A stretch of 64,000 bases of DNA from Thermodesulfobium sp. 4217-1 (lineage in GTDB: Bacteria > Thermodesulfobiota > Thermodesulfobiia > Thermodesulfobiales > Thermodesulfobiaceae): positions 1 through 64,000 of the forward strand of contig NZ_JBAGBW010000001.1 of the NCBI RefSeq assembly GCF_039822205.1, given 5' to 3'. Under the pieces are notes generated by a model. That model searched no databases, was not told where the DNA came from, and saw only the letters and a program-made list of their open reading frames with translations. Positions 35,716 to 44,577 of the stretch are shown here, in pieces; within the stretch, counting starts at the first letter, position 1; every line of letters starts with the position of its first letter. A program made the translations under genes and the position numbers.

Positions 35716-36649
35716 TTTGCCACCTCACATAAAGGGGAAAAAGCAATGAGCACTCGTGTACAAAATCTATACTGCTATGAATATTGTCCTTCACTTTGCC
35801 ATATGCAATACTTGGCTGGCCATCTTCTTTTAGTATAAAAAGCGAACCAGGCTTAAAGCTTACTGTAGGCCTCTTAAAGGGATTATAACTAATATTATTG
35901 CCAACTTTCCCGAACTTAATATCCACATCATAAAAACACCTTTTAAATTCTGATACTTTCTCAAAACCGTGAGAAAGCGTTACAAAAGAATTAGGATTCT
36001 TTGAATCTGGCAAGTTTGCATCTGAAATATCAAATTCAAATCTACCTCTTCCAACTGATGCATCTGCACCATAACCATTTTCCCCTATAAATTTAAATAT
36101 TTTTTCTATATATGGCTTATCAAAAACTGACTTTACGTATATTACAGGTATAGGTTTTCCCTTAAAATAGCTGCATTCCTTTGAAAAAAGCATCCCCATT
36201 TCGACATTGCCAGTTACTCTGTTTATACTGCAGTGCCACTCATCAAATTTTATAAAATAGTTATCTATACTATCTTGCATACTGTCTTTATTAGAAAAAT
36301 AGGTTTTAAAATTTTCTAAAAATGCATCAAAGCTCTCTTCTAATTTTTCGTATACAGAAATTGGTATATATTTTGCTTTTTTTAGCTTCTTTAGATCAAT
36401 GTCAGATTTAGTTTTATCAAAATCTTTAATAATGCCAGGATGTCTTGGTATAGGAAGATAGCCGTCTGGGAAGGCATCAGAAACTATAATAGGAAAATTA
36501 CCTCTTTTATACTCTGCTAAAAAGTTTTTTAGTTCAGATTCCCCTTTTAGAAATCTAATCGCCCAGCATATATGCCCCCAAATGGTGTCTGATCTTAATG
36601 GAGTCTGAAAAAGCGAGAGCGGTTGAAGGCTTATCTTAAAAAGATTCAT
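35708..36649 (-). CDS. csm4: Type III-A RAMP protein Csm4
   Basis: The subunit that binds the crRNA 5' handle beside Cas10, 313 residues. SLFQTPLRSDTIWGHICWAI at the N terminus is the Csm4 signature, NRVTGNVEMGMLF and GYGADASVGRGRF the middle and glycine-rich loop. The ATG at 36649 is chosen over one 33 bases upstream because GAGAGGTGA precedes it at good distance. It overlaps csm5 by 8 bases. Confidence 0.88.
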   Translation of the reverse strand: MNLFKISLQPLSLFQTPLRSDTIWGHICWAIRFLKGESELKNFLAEYKRGNFPIIVSDAFPDGYLPIPRHPGIIKDFDKTKSDIDLKKLKKAKYIPISVYEKLEESFDAFLENFKTYFSNKDSMQDSIDNYFIKFDEWHCSINRVTGNVEMGMLFSKECSYFKGKPIPVIYVKSVFDKPYIEKIFKFIGENGYGADASVGRGRFEFDISDANLPDSKNPNSFVTLSHGFEKVSEFKRCFYDVDIKFGKVGNNISYNPFKRPTVSFKPGSLFILKEDGQPSIAYGKVKDNIHSSIDFVHECSLLFPLYVRWQNE

Positions 36650-36690
36650 TGATATCACCTCTCTTTGTAAGAAACTTAACAATATTTTAT

Positions 36691-37362
36691 TTATAACCTT
36701 ATTGATTTTAGATCTATTTTTTCCCCATTCTCATCCCTTAGATCTCTAAATTCTATTCTTCCATAACCCCTTGAACCACATCCACCTAAAGAATCATTTT
36801 CTAACAATTTCAGTCCCCTAAGGAGAATTTCCCAATATTTTTCGCCATCTTCTTTAAATTTCCTGAAGCTTAGAGAAAAATCGAACTCTGCCCCCGCAGG
36901 GATTCTCTCTACTGGCCTTGGATGTTCCGCCTTTGCAGTGCATCTGTTTATAACATTTTCGTATTTTATTTCAGTAAACTTGACTATATCTCTATCTTTA
37001 AGCCATTTTTTCGTATCTTCAGTCAAAAATGCGTCTCTAAAAATTGCTCTAGAAACCCTTGGTGAGTTTGAGTCAGCCTCAATTCTATCAGACGCACTAA
37101 CTCCAAATATATTACAAATAGGACAATCAATATCCGTACACGAGTGAGTCTTTCCGTTGTTTATAACTTTACCCTGTTCCCACTCAAGTATAGATCTCAC
37201 CTTGCCCTTAATAGAAGATCCTGGTATATATGGTTCATCGTTGTATGGGTTCCTGATAACTGGATTATCGTTACCCCCTATTTCCACAGAGCCAGTGCTG
37301 GTTCCAACCCTTAAGCCTGTTACACAATAAATTTTTCCTGTCAAACTCTTATATGTTAACAT
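36691..37362 (-). CDS. csm3: Type III-A RAMP protein Csm3, target RNA nuclease
   Basis: The backbone subunit that cuts target RNA every six bases, 223 residues. EIGGNDNPVIRNP holds the catalytic Asp (D32). PGSSIKGKVRSILEW is the glycine-rich RAMP loop, CTDIDCPICNIFG a zinc-binding insert, and RAIFRDAFL the downstream signature. AGGAGGTG precedes the ATG. All key residues are present, so RNA cleavage should be functional. Confidence 0.93.
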   Translation of the reverse strand: MLTYKSLTGKIYCVTGLRVGTSTGSVEIGGNDNPVIRNPYNDEPYIPGSSIKGKVRSILEWEQGKVINNGKTHSCTDIDCPICNIFGVSASDRIEADSNSPRVSRAIFRDAFLTEDTKKWLKDRDIVKFTEIKYENVINRCTAKAEHPRPVERIPAGAEFDFSLSFRKFKEDGEKYWEILLRGLKLLENDSLGGCGSRGYGRIEFRDLRDENGEKIDLKSIRL

Positions 37363-37381
37363 TATTTAGCACCTCCTAAGA

Positions 37382-37912
37382 TTAGTCTTTTGCATAAGCA
37401 TAAAAATATGCATAAATTGCTTCAAATTCCATAGCAAATCTTTTCAATGCTTCGTTAACTTCTTTTTCATTTTTACAAAGAAATATGCCTCTCTCTAATA
37501 TTCCAAGCAAATATTTCTTGGCAGTTTCAGCTATCAAAAAACCGTTGCCTGATTTTCTATTAGCCAAATAAATCACTCGTGCTTGCAATAGCTTTAGCCT
37601 AAATATTATATTGTCAACCTCAATTCTTTCATCAGAGAAAGATTTCTGAAGAACCTCATCTCTTAAACTAATCACCTGATCGTAGAATTTTCTTAGCTGT
37701 GATTTGCCTAAATCTTTGCCACCATCACCTGCCAATTTTCTTGCAAACTCTTCTGATTTTTTCAAAAACTCATCAGGATCTTTATAAGAAAATTCCACAA
37801 AATCATTGTTATCTCTAGCACTTGATTGCTGAAAATTTTGCCTAGAATTTGATTGCTGCCCATTTGGTCTTTGGGCACTTGAAACATTAGGTCTGTTTGG
37901 TTTATAAGGCAT
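37382..37912 (-). CDS. csm2: Type III-A small subunit Csm2
   Basis: A helical small subunit of 176 residues that lines the target-crRNA groove. The KSQLRKFYDQVISLRDEVLQ and ARVIYLANRKSGNG segments are typical. It is longer than most Csm2 because of an N-terminal 35-residue Asn/Gln/Ser-rich, probably disordered tail. GGAGG precedes the ATG, two bases after the cas10 stop. Confidence 0.88.
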   Translation of the reverse strand: MPYKPNRPNVSSAQRPNGQQSNSRQNFQQSSARDNNDFVEFSYKDPDEFLKKSEEFARKLAGDGGKDLGKSQLRKFYDQVISLRDEVLQKSFSDERIEVDNIIFRLKLLQARVIYLANRKSGNGFLIAETAKKYLLGILERGIFLCKNEKEVNEALKRFAMEFEAIYAYFYAYAKD

Positions 37913-37914
37913 TA

Positions 37915-40653
37915 TTATTCTCCTCCTCTCAATTCATACAAAGTTAAAAATGCAGGAATCTTTAAGTTTTTCATATAAAATTGGCCTTCTCCCTTTTCAT
38001 CCAATCCCATTAGAACATTAATATCATCCATTAATTTCTGTTCTACAAGTTCTCTATCCTTTCTATCCTTCACAATATTTCTCTTTATATCTCTTTTTAG
38101 AAGAGGGATATATCTAAACGAAAGAACTTTGGGATTACCAGTAAATTTCACATTGCCATATTTTTCCTCATAACCTTTAGCGTCAAGGAACATAGGTCTG
38201 TAGATATTAAGTAGTCTATACAAAAATGACTTATTGATTAGACCCTTCCCCTCCTTTTCCCCATATTTTGTGCAAAGTTCATAAAGTTTATTCCTATATT
38301 TGAGCAAGTCTTCAAATCCAAATTTATCTGAGGATCTCTTGAAAAGCCTTACCGTATTCTTAAAAATTGTAATATTTCCTTTTACATTACCTTTTTCTCT
38401 TTCATTACTATTAGCTTTGTTCTGAGATTTAAGAAGGGTATCTTCTTCGAAAGTCAGGCGACCAGATTTACTCATCTCAAGAGATTTATCAGCAATTTCC
38501 ACAGCCCTACCGATTGGCAATCGAGGCCTAAACATCTCTATGCTACAAGAAAAGGTTATACAATCTCTCCCAGTAAATTTTTTAAACTCTTTGCTTAGAT
38601 GTAGTGCAAAGTCAGGCAGGACAATCCATGGACCTATAAGGAAAAGATCGTCTCCCCCAGAATACACGGTGTAAATAGCGTTAAACTTTATACCCTCTAC
38701 AACATCTTTTTCAATAATATCCTGAAGAACTTCTGTAAAAAAGTAATTTAGAAACCTTGACACTGTAGCAACCCTTGAGATTGAAAATTTCTCCTTCATG
38801 GAGTCTCTAAAAAGTTTACCCAGATTGTCTACGTCTGCCTTTAAAACACCCAGGTGATCCTCGCCTATTCTTTCAGCTTGGTTTTTTGATGCAAAAAATC
38901 TACTATAAGTAGCTATACACTGAAAGGTAAGCGGACCATTTTTTACATCTTTTCTACTGATCTCGTCTTTATCAGGAACCAATTTGCATTTATCAGTGCA
39001 AAAATAACAAAGCGTTCCATTCTTGGGTTCATCAGAACTGATATCAATAGGGAAATCTTTTCCAAAAGGCAGATGATTGTTTATCCATCTTCTTGCGCCA
39101 ATAATAGGATCATTTTTCCCAACATCAAAGAATCTGTCCACAACAAAAGAGTCATATAGCCTCTCTTTTACTTCTTCTTCTCTTTCTAGTATTTCCAAAC
39201 ATACACCAGATACAATCTCATTATCACAATTTTTGTTATTTATACTGTACAGAACCCAAAATCGATCTTTGGTTAATTTTTGACCAATTTTTTCCATAGC
39301 TTTGCAGATAGAACATTTATCTTCCTCTTCCTTTGGAAAGATACCACATAAATTGCAGACATCATTACTACTTAATTTCTCACGTAAGTTATTTAGAGTT
39401 TCATCTACCAAATTATCTTCACCAAATAGACTGTAAAATTTGTTCGATTTCGCAAGCTGGTTGTTGTATCCTAACTTATTATGGATTCCAAGAAATCCTT
39501 CTTCACCCTCATCTCCCTTTATGGAGAAGTCTTTTACGCCCATCTCAACTGGCTCAGTGAGATTAAGACTAAGTAGTCCCGCAAACCTAGAAAAGAAAAA
39601 TTCATCAAGCTTTCTTCTAATCTCTGATATCTTATCTTTAATAAAAGGCGTATTCGGTAAAAGAATAGAAAATTTTCCTCCCGCATCAAGAAAGATGTTT
39701 GACTGAACTACCTTAAATTCATCTATAATCTTTAAAGAAACAGCTCTTGAGAGAGCTGCAATATAAAACGATCTACCCCTAAGGGTTTTCGTTAGACCCC
39801 TTGGATTTGAACCTTCAACTTTTAAAATAAAATTTTGGATTCCTGAAACATCGCCCTGCAATACAGCAAATGGCTTTGCACTTTTATCTGATTCTAAGCT
39901 GTCCAGATCAGAAATTTTATCTATTTGCTTGTGTTTAAGATACCTATAGTATGCACAGGCTATAGCGCTGGTGGTGCTCAGGTGATCAAACAAAGACACA
40001 TCTTGCTTGTCAAATTGAGTGCTAGAAGGAACTAAAGCTAAATATTTTTCCAAAATAGATAATACCGAAGAAAAGAACAGATTAAAATTGTCTCCAGCTT
40101 CAATCCTTGTAATCTCACCAGTAATCTTTTTTGCCAACTCTTCATACGCAAGCTGTGTTCCTTCTTTATCCAGCTGGTTTTCTTTCTTGAAAAAGACGCT
40201 TTCACGTCCCAACTCCCTTATCTCGTAGAACCCGTCTTCTTGATTAACTTCCTGAGAATTTTCAAATTTTAAGTTATAAAATATTGATCTCATCCTTGAA
40301 TGAGTCCTATTAGACTGATTTGCATCCTCGTCTTCACTTCTTTCAGAGCTCGAAAAATTATCCGCCCTGCTGATAATGGTCGCAAGAAACTTTTCTCTTT
40401 CATCAGAAAGCTGTTTCGGTTTCAAAAGCTTGCTTGCGCCCTCATGATGATGTGATGCTATGTGAGAAAATATGCTTTCATCAACAAACTTTTTGATATT
40501 TTCGCACCTTTTCACCAACTCATCCAAAAATTGTTCAGTAAGTTCTGTATGATTTTTACTGTAACCATCCCTGGTTCTATTTAGCACCTTTCCTATATCA
40601 TGAAATAGCGCTGCAAGAGCCAAAGTTTGGAACTCTTTTTTTAAATCTCCCAA
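37915..40653 (-). CDS. cas10: Type III-A signature protein Cas10/Csm1 with HD and GGDD
   Basis: The large subunit, 912 residues (longer than usual). ALFHDIGKVLNR at the N terminus (H18, D19) is the HD nuclease site for single-stranded DNA. A zinc region follows (VCNLCGIFPKEEEDKCSIC, and a second C-x2-C pair near CYFCTDKC). The second palm has YSGGDDLFLIGPW (near 664) for cyclic oligoadenylate synthesis. So target binding should trigger both DNA cleavage and second messenger, matching the two CARF effectors next door. The start is TTG 40653 after AAGGAGGTGA; an ATG three bases earlier is in another frame. Confidence 0.95.
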   Translation of the reverse strand: MGDLKKEFQTLALAALFHDIGKVLNRTRDGYSKNHTELTEQFLDELVKRCENIKKFVDESIFSHIASHHHEGASKLLKPKQLSDEREKFLATIISRADNFSSSERSEDEDANQSNRTHSRMRSIFYNLKFENSQEVNQEDGFYEIRELGRESVFFKKENQLDKEGTQLAYEELAKKITGEITRIEAGDNFNLFFSSVLSILEKYLALVPSSTQFDKQDVSLFDHLSTTSAIACAYYRYLKHKQIDKISDLDSLESDKSAKPFAVLQGDVSGIQNFILKVEGSNPRGLTKTLRGRSFYIAALSRAVSLKIIDEFKVVQSNIFLDAGGKFSILLPNTPFIKDKISEIRRKLDEFFFSRFAGLLSLNLTEPVEMGVKDFSIKGDEGEEGFLGIHNKLGYNNQLAKSNKFYSLFGEDNLVDETLNNLREKLSSNDVCNLCGIFPKEEEDKCSICKAMEKIGQKLTKDRFWVLYSINNKNCDNEIVSGVCLEILEREEEVKERLYDSFVVDRFFDVGKNDPIIGARRWINNHLPFGKDFPIDISSDEPKNGTLCYFCTDKCKLVPDKDEISRKDVKNGPLTFQCIATYSRFFASKNQAERIGEDHLGVLKADVDNLGKLFRDSMKEKFSISRVATVSRFLNYFFTEVLQDIIEKDVVEGIKFNAIYTVYSGGDDLFLIGPWIVLPDFALHLSKEFKKFTGRDCITFSCSIEMFRPRLPIGRAVEIADKSLEMSKSGRLTFEEDTLLKSQNKANSNEREKGNVKGNITIFKNTVRLFKRSSDKFGFEDLLKYRNKLYELCTKYGEKEGKGLINKSFLYRLLNIYRPMFLDAKGYEEKYGNVKFTGNPKVLSFRYIPLLKRDIKRNIVKDRKDRELVEQKLMDDINVLMGLDEKGEGQFYMKNLKIPAFLTLYELRGGE

Positions 40654-40700
40654 ATCATTTCACCTCCTTAAGATACACTATAAATAATCGAGAAATTGTT

Positions 40701-40729
40701 TTATTATTTATTTATCTCACCCCTTTCAA
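40701..40729 (-). promoter_or_regulatory. Candidate promoter of the cas10-csm operon
   Basis: On the minus strand TTGAAA (40724-40729), a 17-base spacer and TAATAA (40701-40706) face cas10. It lies in the 99-base divergent gap with the CARF gene. It does not carry the 16-bp element found at the leader and cas6, so the effector operon may be controlled separately. Confidence 0.45.
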
Positions 40730-40752
40730 AATGAGTTTGGAGGAATTTCAAA

Positions 40753-42003
40753 ATGCAAAAAGCAAAGGCAATGATAATAACATTAGGTGGAACAATAGAA
40801 CCTGTAATAAAGTCCATCAAGAGCCACAAACCGAAATATATTTCTATTATCGCAAGCCAGGAATCTATAAATCAAATTAGTTCTATATCTCAAGAAATAA
40901 AAAGCCCTAGTACAAAAATTAAAAAATTTATCATTGACGATCACCAATCTATTGAAGAGACTTTTTGTAAGGCAAACGAGGCATACGATTGGATATCTGG
41001 CTATGCAGCTCCCGAAGAAATAGTAGTTGACTTTACTCCTGGCACAAAAGCAATGTCTATAGGACTTTTTTTGGCTATGTCTAATAAAGGAGTGAAGTTT
41101 TGTTATATCGGCGGGAATAAAAGGACAAAAGAAGGAGTTGGCGTAGTCGAAAGCGGCCACGAAGAAATAATAGAAATAAAAAATCCGCTCGAGACTTTCC
41201 AACAAGATAAAATTAATCAATTTGTGGATTTTTTTAATTCCCAGCTCTTTGCGGCAGCAGACAGAGTTCTGGAAGAAATTATAGAAAACACAAACAAAAA
41301 AACTCTTTTCAAGGCTATAAGAGAGATCAACAAAGGCTTTTATTTCTGGGATCTCTTCCGCTACAAAGAAGCTATCAGATGTTTTAGGCCTACAGTAATG
41401 GAAAGAATATTCGAAGAAAAGAAATTTAAAGACCTTTACAACGCTATCGAAAATAACAGAAAGTTTCTCGAAGTGATATCCAGCAGCACAAACAAGTTTA
41501 AAAACTATTCCCTTGAGCTTTTTTCCGATGTATACGAAAATGCACAAAGGAGGGCAAGAGCAGGCCACTTTGACGATGCAGTGCTGAGACTTTATAGGCT
41601 TACCGAGATGATTGCTCAAGAAAGATTGAAAGCCAGATATAGCCAGGACAGCTCCACAGTTAACTTTGACACTCTCAAGATATCTGAAGAAAAAAGATTT
41701 ATTTGGAAGGAGACTTATAGAGGGAAGAAAGGGCTCGGACTTAACGCGATATATGATCTCCTGTATGACTTGAATGACGAGCTTGGGATAGCATTTCAGA
41801 ATAATAAGGAATCTTTTAAAAAAGTTCAAGACTCGAGAAACCTCTCCTTCCTTGCTCACGGCATACAACCTTTAGATGAAAAGACATATACAGAAATAGA
41901 TGGTTTTATTAGAGAAATATTTATATCAGAGCTCAAGATTGGCCTAATAGATGAAAGAGCAGTGTTTCCAAAAATAGATAAAAACATTTTTACAGACATT
42001 TAG
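40753..42003 (+). CDS. CARF-HEPN ribonuclease, TIGR02710-like (Csm6-type effector)
   Basis: A 416-residue ancillary effector. The N-terminal Rossmann-like CARF domain (MIITLGGTIEPVIKSI, VVDFTPGTKAMSIGLFLAM) should bind cyclic oligoadenylate made by Cas10. The C-terminal helical HEPN domain has RNLSFLAH (R362 to H369), an Rx6H variant of the RNase motif. Activation would give non-specific RNA cleavage. GGAGG precedes the ATG. It is transcribed away from cas10 and converges on the next effector gene with a four-base overlap of stops. Confidence 0.85.
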   Translation: MQKAKAMIITLGGTIEPVIKSIKSHKPKYISIIASQESINQISSISQEIKSPSTKIKKFIIDDHQSIEETFCKANEAYDWISGYAAPEEIVVDFTPGTKAMSIGLFLAMSNKGVKFCYIGGNKRTKEGVGVVESGHEEIIEIKNPLETFQQDKINQFVDFFNSQLFAAADRVLEEIIENTNKKTLFKAIREINKGFYFWDLFRYKEAIRCFRPTVMERIFEEKKFKDLYNAIENNRKFLEVISSSTNKFKNYSLELFSDVYENAQRRARAGHFDDAVLRLYRLTEMIAQERLKARYSQDSSTVNFDTLKISEEKRFIWKETYRGKKGLGLNAIYDLLYDLNDELGIAFQNNKESFKKVQDSRNLSFLAHGIQPLDEKTYTEIDGFIREIFISELKIGLIDERAVFPKIDKNIFTDI

Positions 42004-43454
42004 TAAGGATTGTGATCAAATATTACAAAATCTTTTATTACAGGAGATGAATATCTTAGACTCTTTGCTTTTCCATGAAGAGCGTGAGCAATATATAGAT
42101 ACATCCAGACAGGTGCGTTGCCTGTCAAGGTTACGTTTTTACCATCTCCAGCTATTTCTAAAACTTTATCCCTATACTCTTCTATTTCACCAACTTTTGC
42201 AACATTTTCATAAAGCTTGCCAAGATCTATTTCAACAGAACTTTTATTGTTCAAGAAATTTCTTACCTCCTTTATATTTTCTTCAGAGATTGCGACCTCT
42301 ATAAGCTTAATCAAATCTCTGATATCGCTTTCTATACTCTTCTCATCAAGCAAATTCTTGTTATAGCCGCAATGAGCTATCAAATTTCTTAAATTATTCA
42401 CCTTATCAATAGATTTAAAAAATGGATTTTTAATGTCTGTAGTATTGGCCAAATAATTGCAAACATAAGAGATCTTTTCTCTTTTCTCTCTGTCGGTCAA
42501 TTCGTTCTTATCTTCGATAAAAACGTTTACCAATGCCTCTCTTAGTAACAAAATTGATTGTGTCAAAAGGCCATGTTCAAGGCACCAGTGAGCTTTACGA
42601 ATGGTTCCTCTAGCATATACAAAATCAGTAGCTTGTTCATCAGAGATTAAAAATTTATATTCTTCTTTGATCCTTTTAAAAATCTTCTCAAACGGTTTTG
42701 CGAGATAATTTGCCTCTTTTATTAGATCATCCTCTTTTTCTAAATTTTTTAGCAAGTCATCCGTATACTTATTAATATTTATATCCTGAGCCAGGTTTAA
42801 AGAAGACGAAATAGACTCAAAATTGCCCGCTATTGTTTGCAAAATTTTTGGCTTTATAGAACTATTGTTTCTATATGCCCCTGCGTGAATTTTTCTTACA
42901 AAATCTCTTGCATCCTTTGAAAATATTCCAGTTTTAACAAAAAATCCTGAAAAGTTTATCCAGCTTAAGATATCCAGAACTTCTCCAAGGTTAATTATGG
43001 GACTTTTTTCTTTGTCTTTGTCATATAAGCCATAATACAGACCACCCAGGTCGATGCCCCTTATATTTCTCAAAAACTCAATTGTCAAAAAAACATAAAA
43101 TGGTATAAGTCTGTAAGAGTGTGTGATGTCAAAAGAAATTTGATTCATAGATTCTGTACAATCGATAACCTTGTCCCAGATTTCCCACCTTTCATTTTCT
43201 GTAAGCCCTTCTGGAATATCTCTATCCTCTACCTTCACGCATAAATCGTTTGCTTCTTTTTTAAACTGTTCAAAATGTTTATTTCTTGACTCTTTTGTAA
43301 CAAGCAATATAATTTTCTCTATATTAGCAAGATTAGCTATAGCTATAGGGGCATACTTTGTAGAAAATACCTTTTCATCATCGCCATTCATAAAATACTT
43401 TGTAACCTTATAGTCCCCTACACCCAAAAAACTTATTAAAACGTTCCCCACCAT
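42000..43454 (-). CDS. CARF-HEPN ribonuclease of the Csx1/TIGR02221 type
   Basis: A second, unrelated-subfamily effector of 484 residues. The CARF part begins LISFLGVGDYKVTKYF and has DITHSYRLIPFYVFLTIEFL, the nucleotide-binding signature of the Csx1/Csx2 group. The HEPN part has RNLIAHCG (R356, H361), a canonical Rx4H. Two CARF RNases of different type in one locus suggest response to different ring sizes of cyclic oligoadenylate, or redundancy. AGGAG precedes the ATG. The neighbour cas6 lies 35 bases upstream in the same direction. Confidence 0.85.
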   Translation of the reverse strand: MVGNVLISFLGVGDYKVTKYFMNGDDEKVFSTKYAPIAIANLANIEKIILLVTKESRNKHFEQFKKEANDLCVKVEDRDIPEGLTENERWEIWDKVIDCTESMNQISFDITHSYRLIPFYVFLTIEFLRNIRGIDLGGLYYGLYDKDKEKSPIINLGEVLDILSWINFSGFFVKTGIFSKDARDFVRKIHAGAYRNNSSIKPKILQTIAGNFESISSSLNLAQDININKYTDDLLKNLEKEDDLIKEANYLAKPFEKIFKRIKEEYKFLISDEQATDFVYARGTIRKAHWCLEHGLLTQSILLLREALVNVFIEDKNELTDREKREKISYVCNYLANTTDIKNPFFKSIDKVNNLRNLIAHCGYNKNLLDEKSIESDIRDLIKLIEVAISEENIKEVRNFLNNKSSVEIDLGKLYENVAKVGEIEEYRDKVLEIAGDGKNVTLTGNAPVWMYLYIAHALHGKAKSLRYSSPVIKDFVIFDHNPY

Positions 43455-43489
43455 TTATGCACTCCTTAAAAATAGTATTAAATTAAAAT

Positions 43490-44425
43490 TTACAAAATAG
43501 TTAAAAGGTATCTCCCAAATCCAAAACTTGTGTTTCTTCCTATAGAAATCTCTTTTGCGCTGTCAATTAGAGAAATCAAACTGTTAGGCACATTAGAAAA
43601 AGTTATATCACCAACTAATCCCATATGGTTAATTAGTCTCTGTTGCCTACCAGAAAATCTTTTCAAATTTTCTAAATATGTATTATTTTCTAAAATTTTT
43701 ACCTCAAGTGATTCGTTTATGCATTTCTTTATAAAACTTGATTCAAAAGATGGATATCCATAGAAGAACTCAAGCAATGAAACTCTTCTCAACAAATTTC
43801 TTATCAATATATGAAATTGAGGAAGAGAAACTGTTTTTCCTTCAAATCTAAGAGACAAAGGAGACAAGAAATCAATTTTTAATCTTTTAAAACCATTGTT
43901 TTCTGAAGAATATATCCTATCAAGGCTTAACAAAGATGGGTCTTTAGCAAATGAATTAATTGTTTTATGTTCCTGGTCGAATAACTCACCATTTACATCC
44001 CTTACACTAACCACTTCGAATCTTGCCCTATCTTTACCAAGGCCAATTTCTCCTAACTTGATAAACGTATAAACAAAAAATGGTAAATTTTCAATACTGT
44101 CACCCATCAAAACTAACCCAAAATCAAAAAGATCCTCTTTATCAAAAGATGTTTCATAATTTTGAGAAAATATAATAAAGGGGTGGGGGATATATGGATA
44201 TTTAGTCATTTTCATTGCGCCCTGAGGCCTTGGGCTATCAAATATTTTTCTATAAATACAACTCTCATTTAATATGCAATCGCTACAATCCAACGCCTTT
44301 TGAACGCAGGCAATACTTTTGAAAATATTCCCAAATCCCCCTCTTAGCGTTATGCTTTTGTATTTCGGCAGTGATGTAAAATCACGAAGCTTAAGCGTTA
44401 TTTTAAATTTTTTAAATTTTAACAT
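43490..44425 (-). CDS. cas6: CRISPR pre-crRNA endoribonuclease Cas6
   Basis: A 311-residue Cas6 of the large COG5551 type. LRGGFGNIFKSIACV near the N terminus with CxxCxxxxxCIY (CSDCILNESCIY), RQQRLINHMGLVGDITF, and the C-terminal glycine-rich loop GRNTSFGFGRY are diagnostic. It should cut the array transcript within each repeat, leaving the 8-base ATTGCGAC handle. It has its own strong promoter and is followed by the Csx1-type gene. Confidence 0.88.
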   Translation of the reverse strand: MLKFKKFKITLKLRDFTSLPKYKSITLRGGFGNIFKSIACVQKALDCSDCILNESCIYRKIFDSPRPQGAMKMTKYPYIPHPFIIFSQNYETSFDKEDLFDFGLVLMGDSIENLPFFVYTFIKLGEIGLGKDRARFEVVSVRDVNGELFDQEHKTINSFAKDPSLLSLDRIYSSENNGFKRLKIDFLSPLSLRFEGKTVSLPQFHILIRNLLRRVSLLEFFYGYPSFESSFIKKCINESLEVKILENNTYLENLKRFSGRQQRLINHMGLVGDITFSNVPNSLISLIDSAKEISIGRNTSFGFGRYLLTIL

Positions 44426-44472
44426 ATGACATTGTTACCCCCTAATTAAGAAAAAAAATCTTAAATAAGTTA

Positions 44473-44522
44473 ATTTTAGCAGTCTATATTCAATTGTCAA
44501 GGTTCACTTTATATGCTAATTT
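44473..44522. promoter_or_regulatory. Overlapping divergent promoters of cas6 and the WYL regulators
   Basis: On the minus strand TTGACA (44495-44500), 16 bases, TAAAAT (44473-44478) is a strong promoter for cas6. On the + strand TTGTCA (44494-44499), 17 bases, TAATTT (44517-44522) faces the WYL genes. Both -35 boxes lie in ATTCAATTGTCAAGGT (44488-44503), identical to the leader block at 30374-30389, and the similarity extends to GGT-C-CT-TTTAT. One bound protein could control both directions and the array. Confidence 0.6.
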
Positions 44523-44577
44523 AATATTAGATTGTATTAAAAAATTTAAAAGGAAAGATGTTGTATGAGATAAAATT

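Noticed and set aside
40783-41868. 361-codon frame opposite the CARF gene
   Set aside because: Antisense shadow of a well-supported CARF-HEPN gene; composition unlike real proteins.
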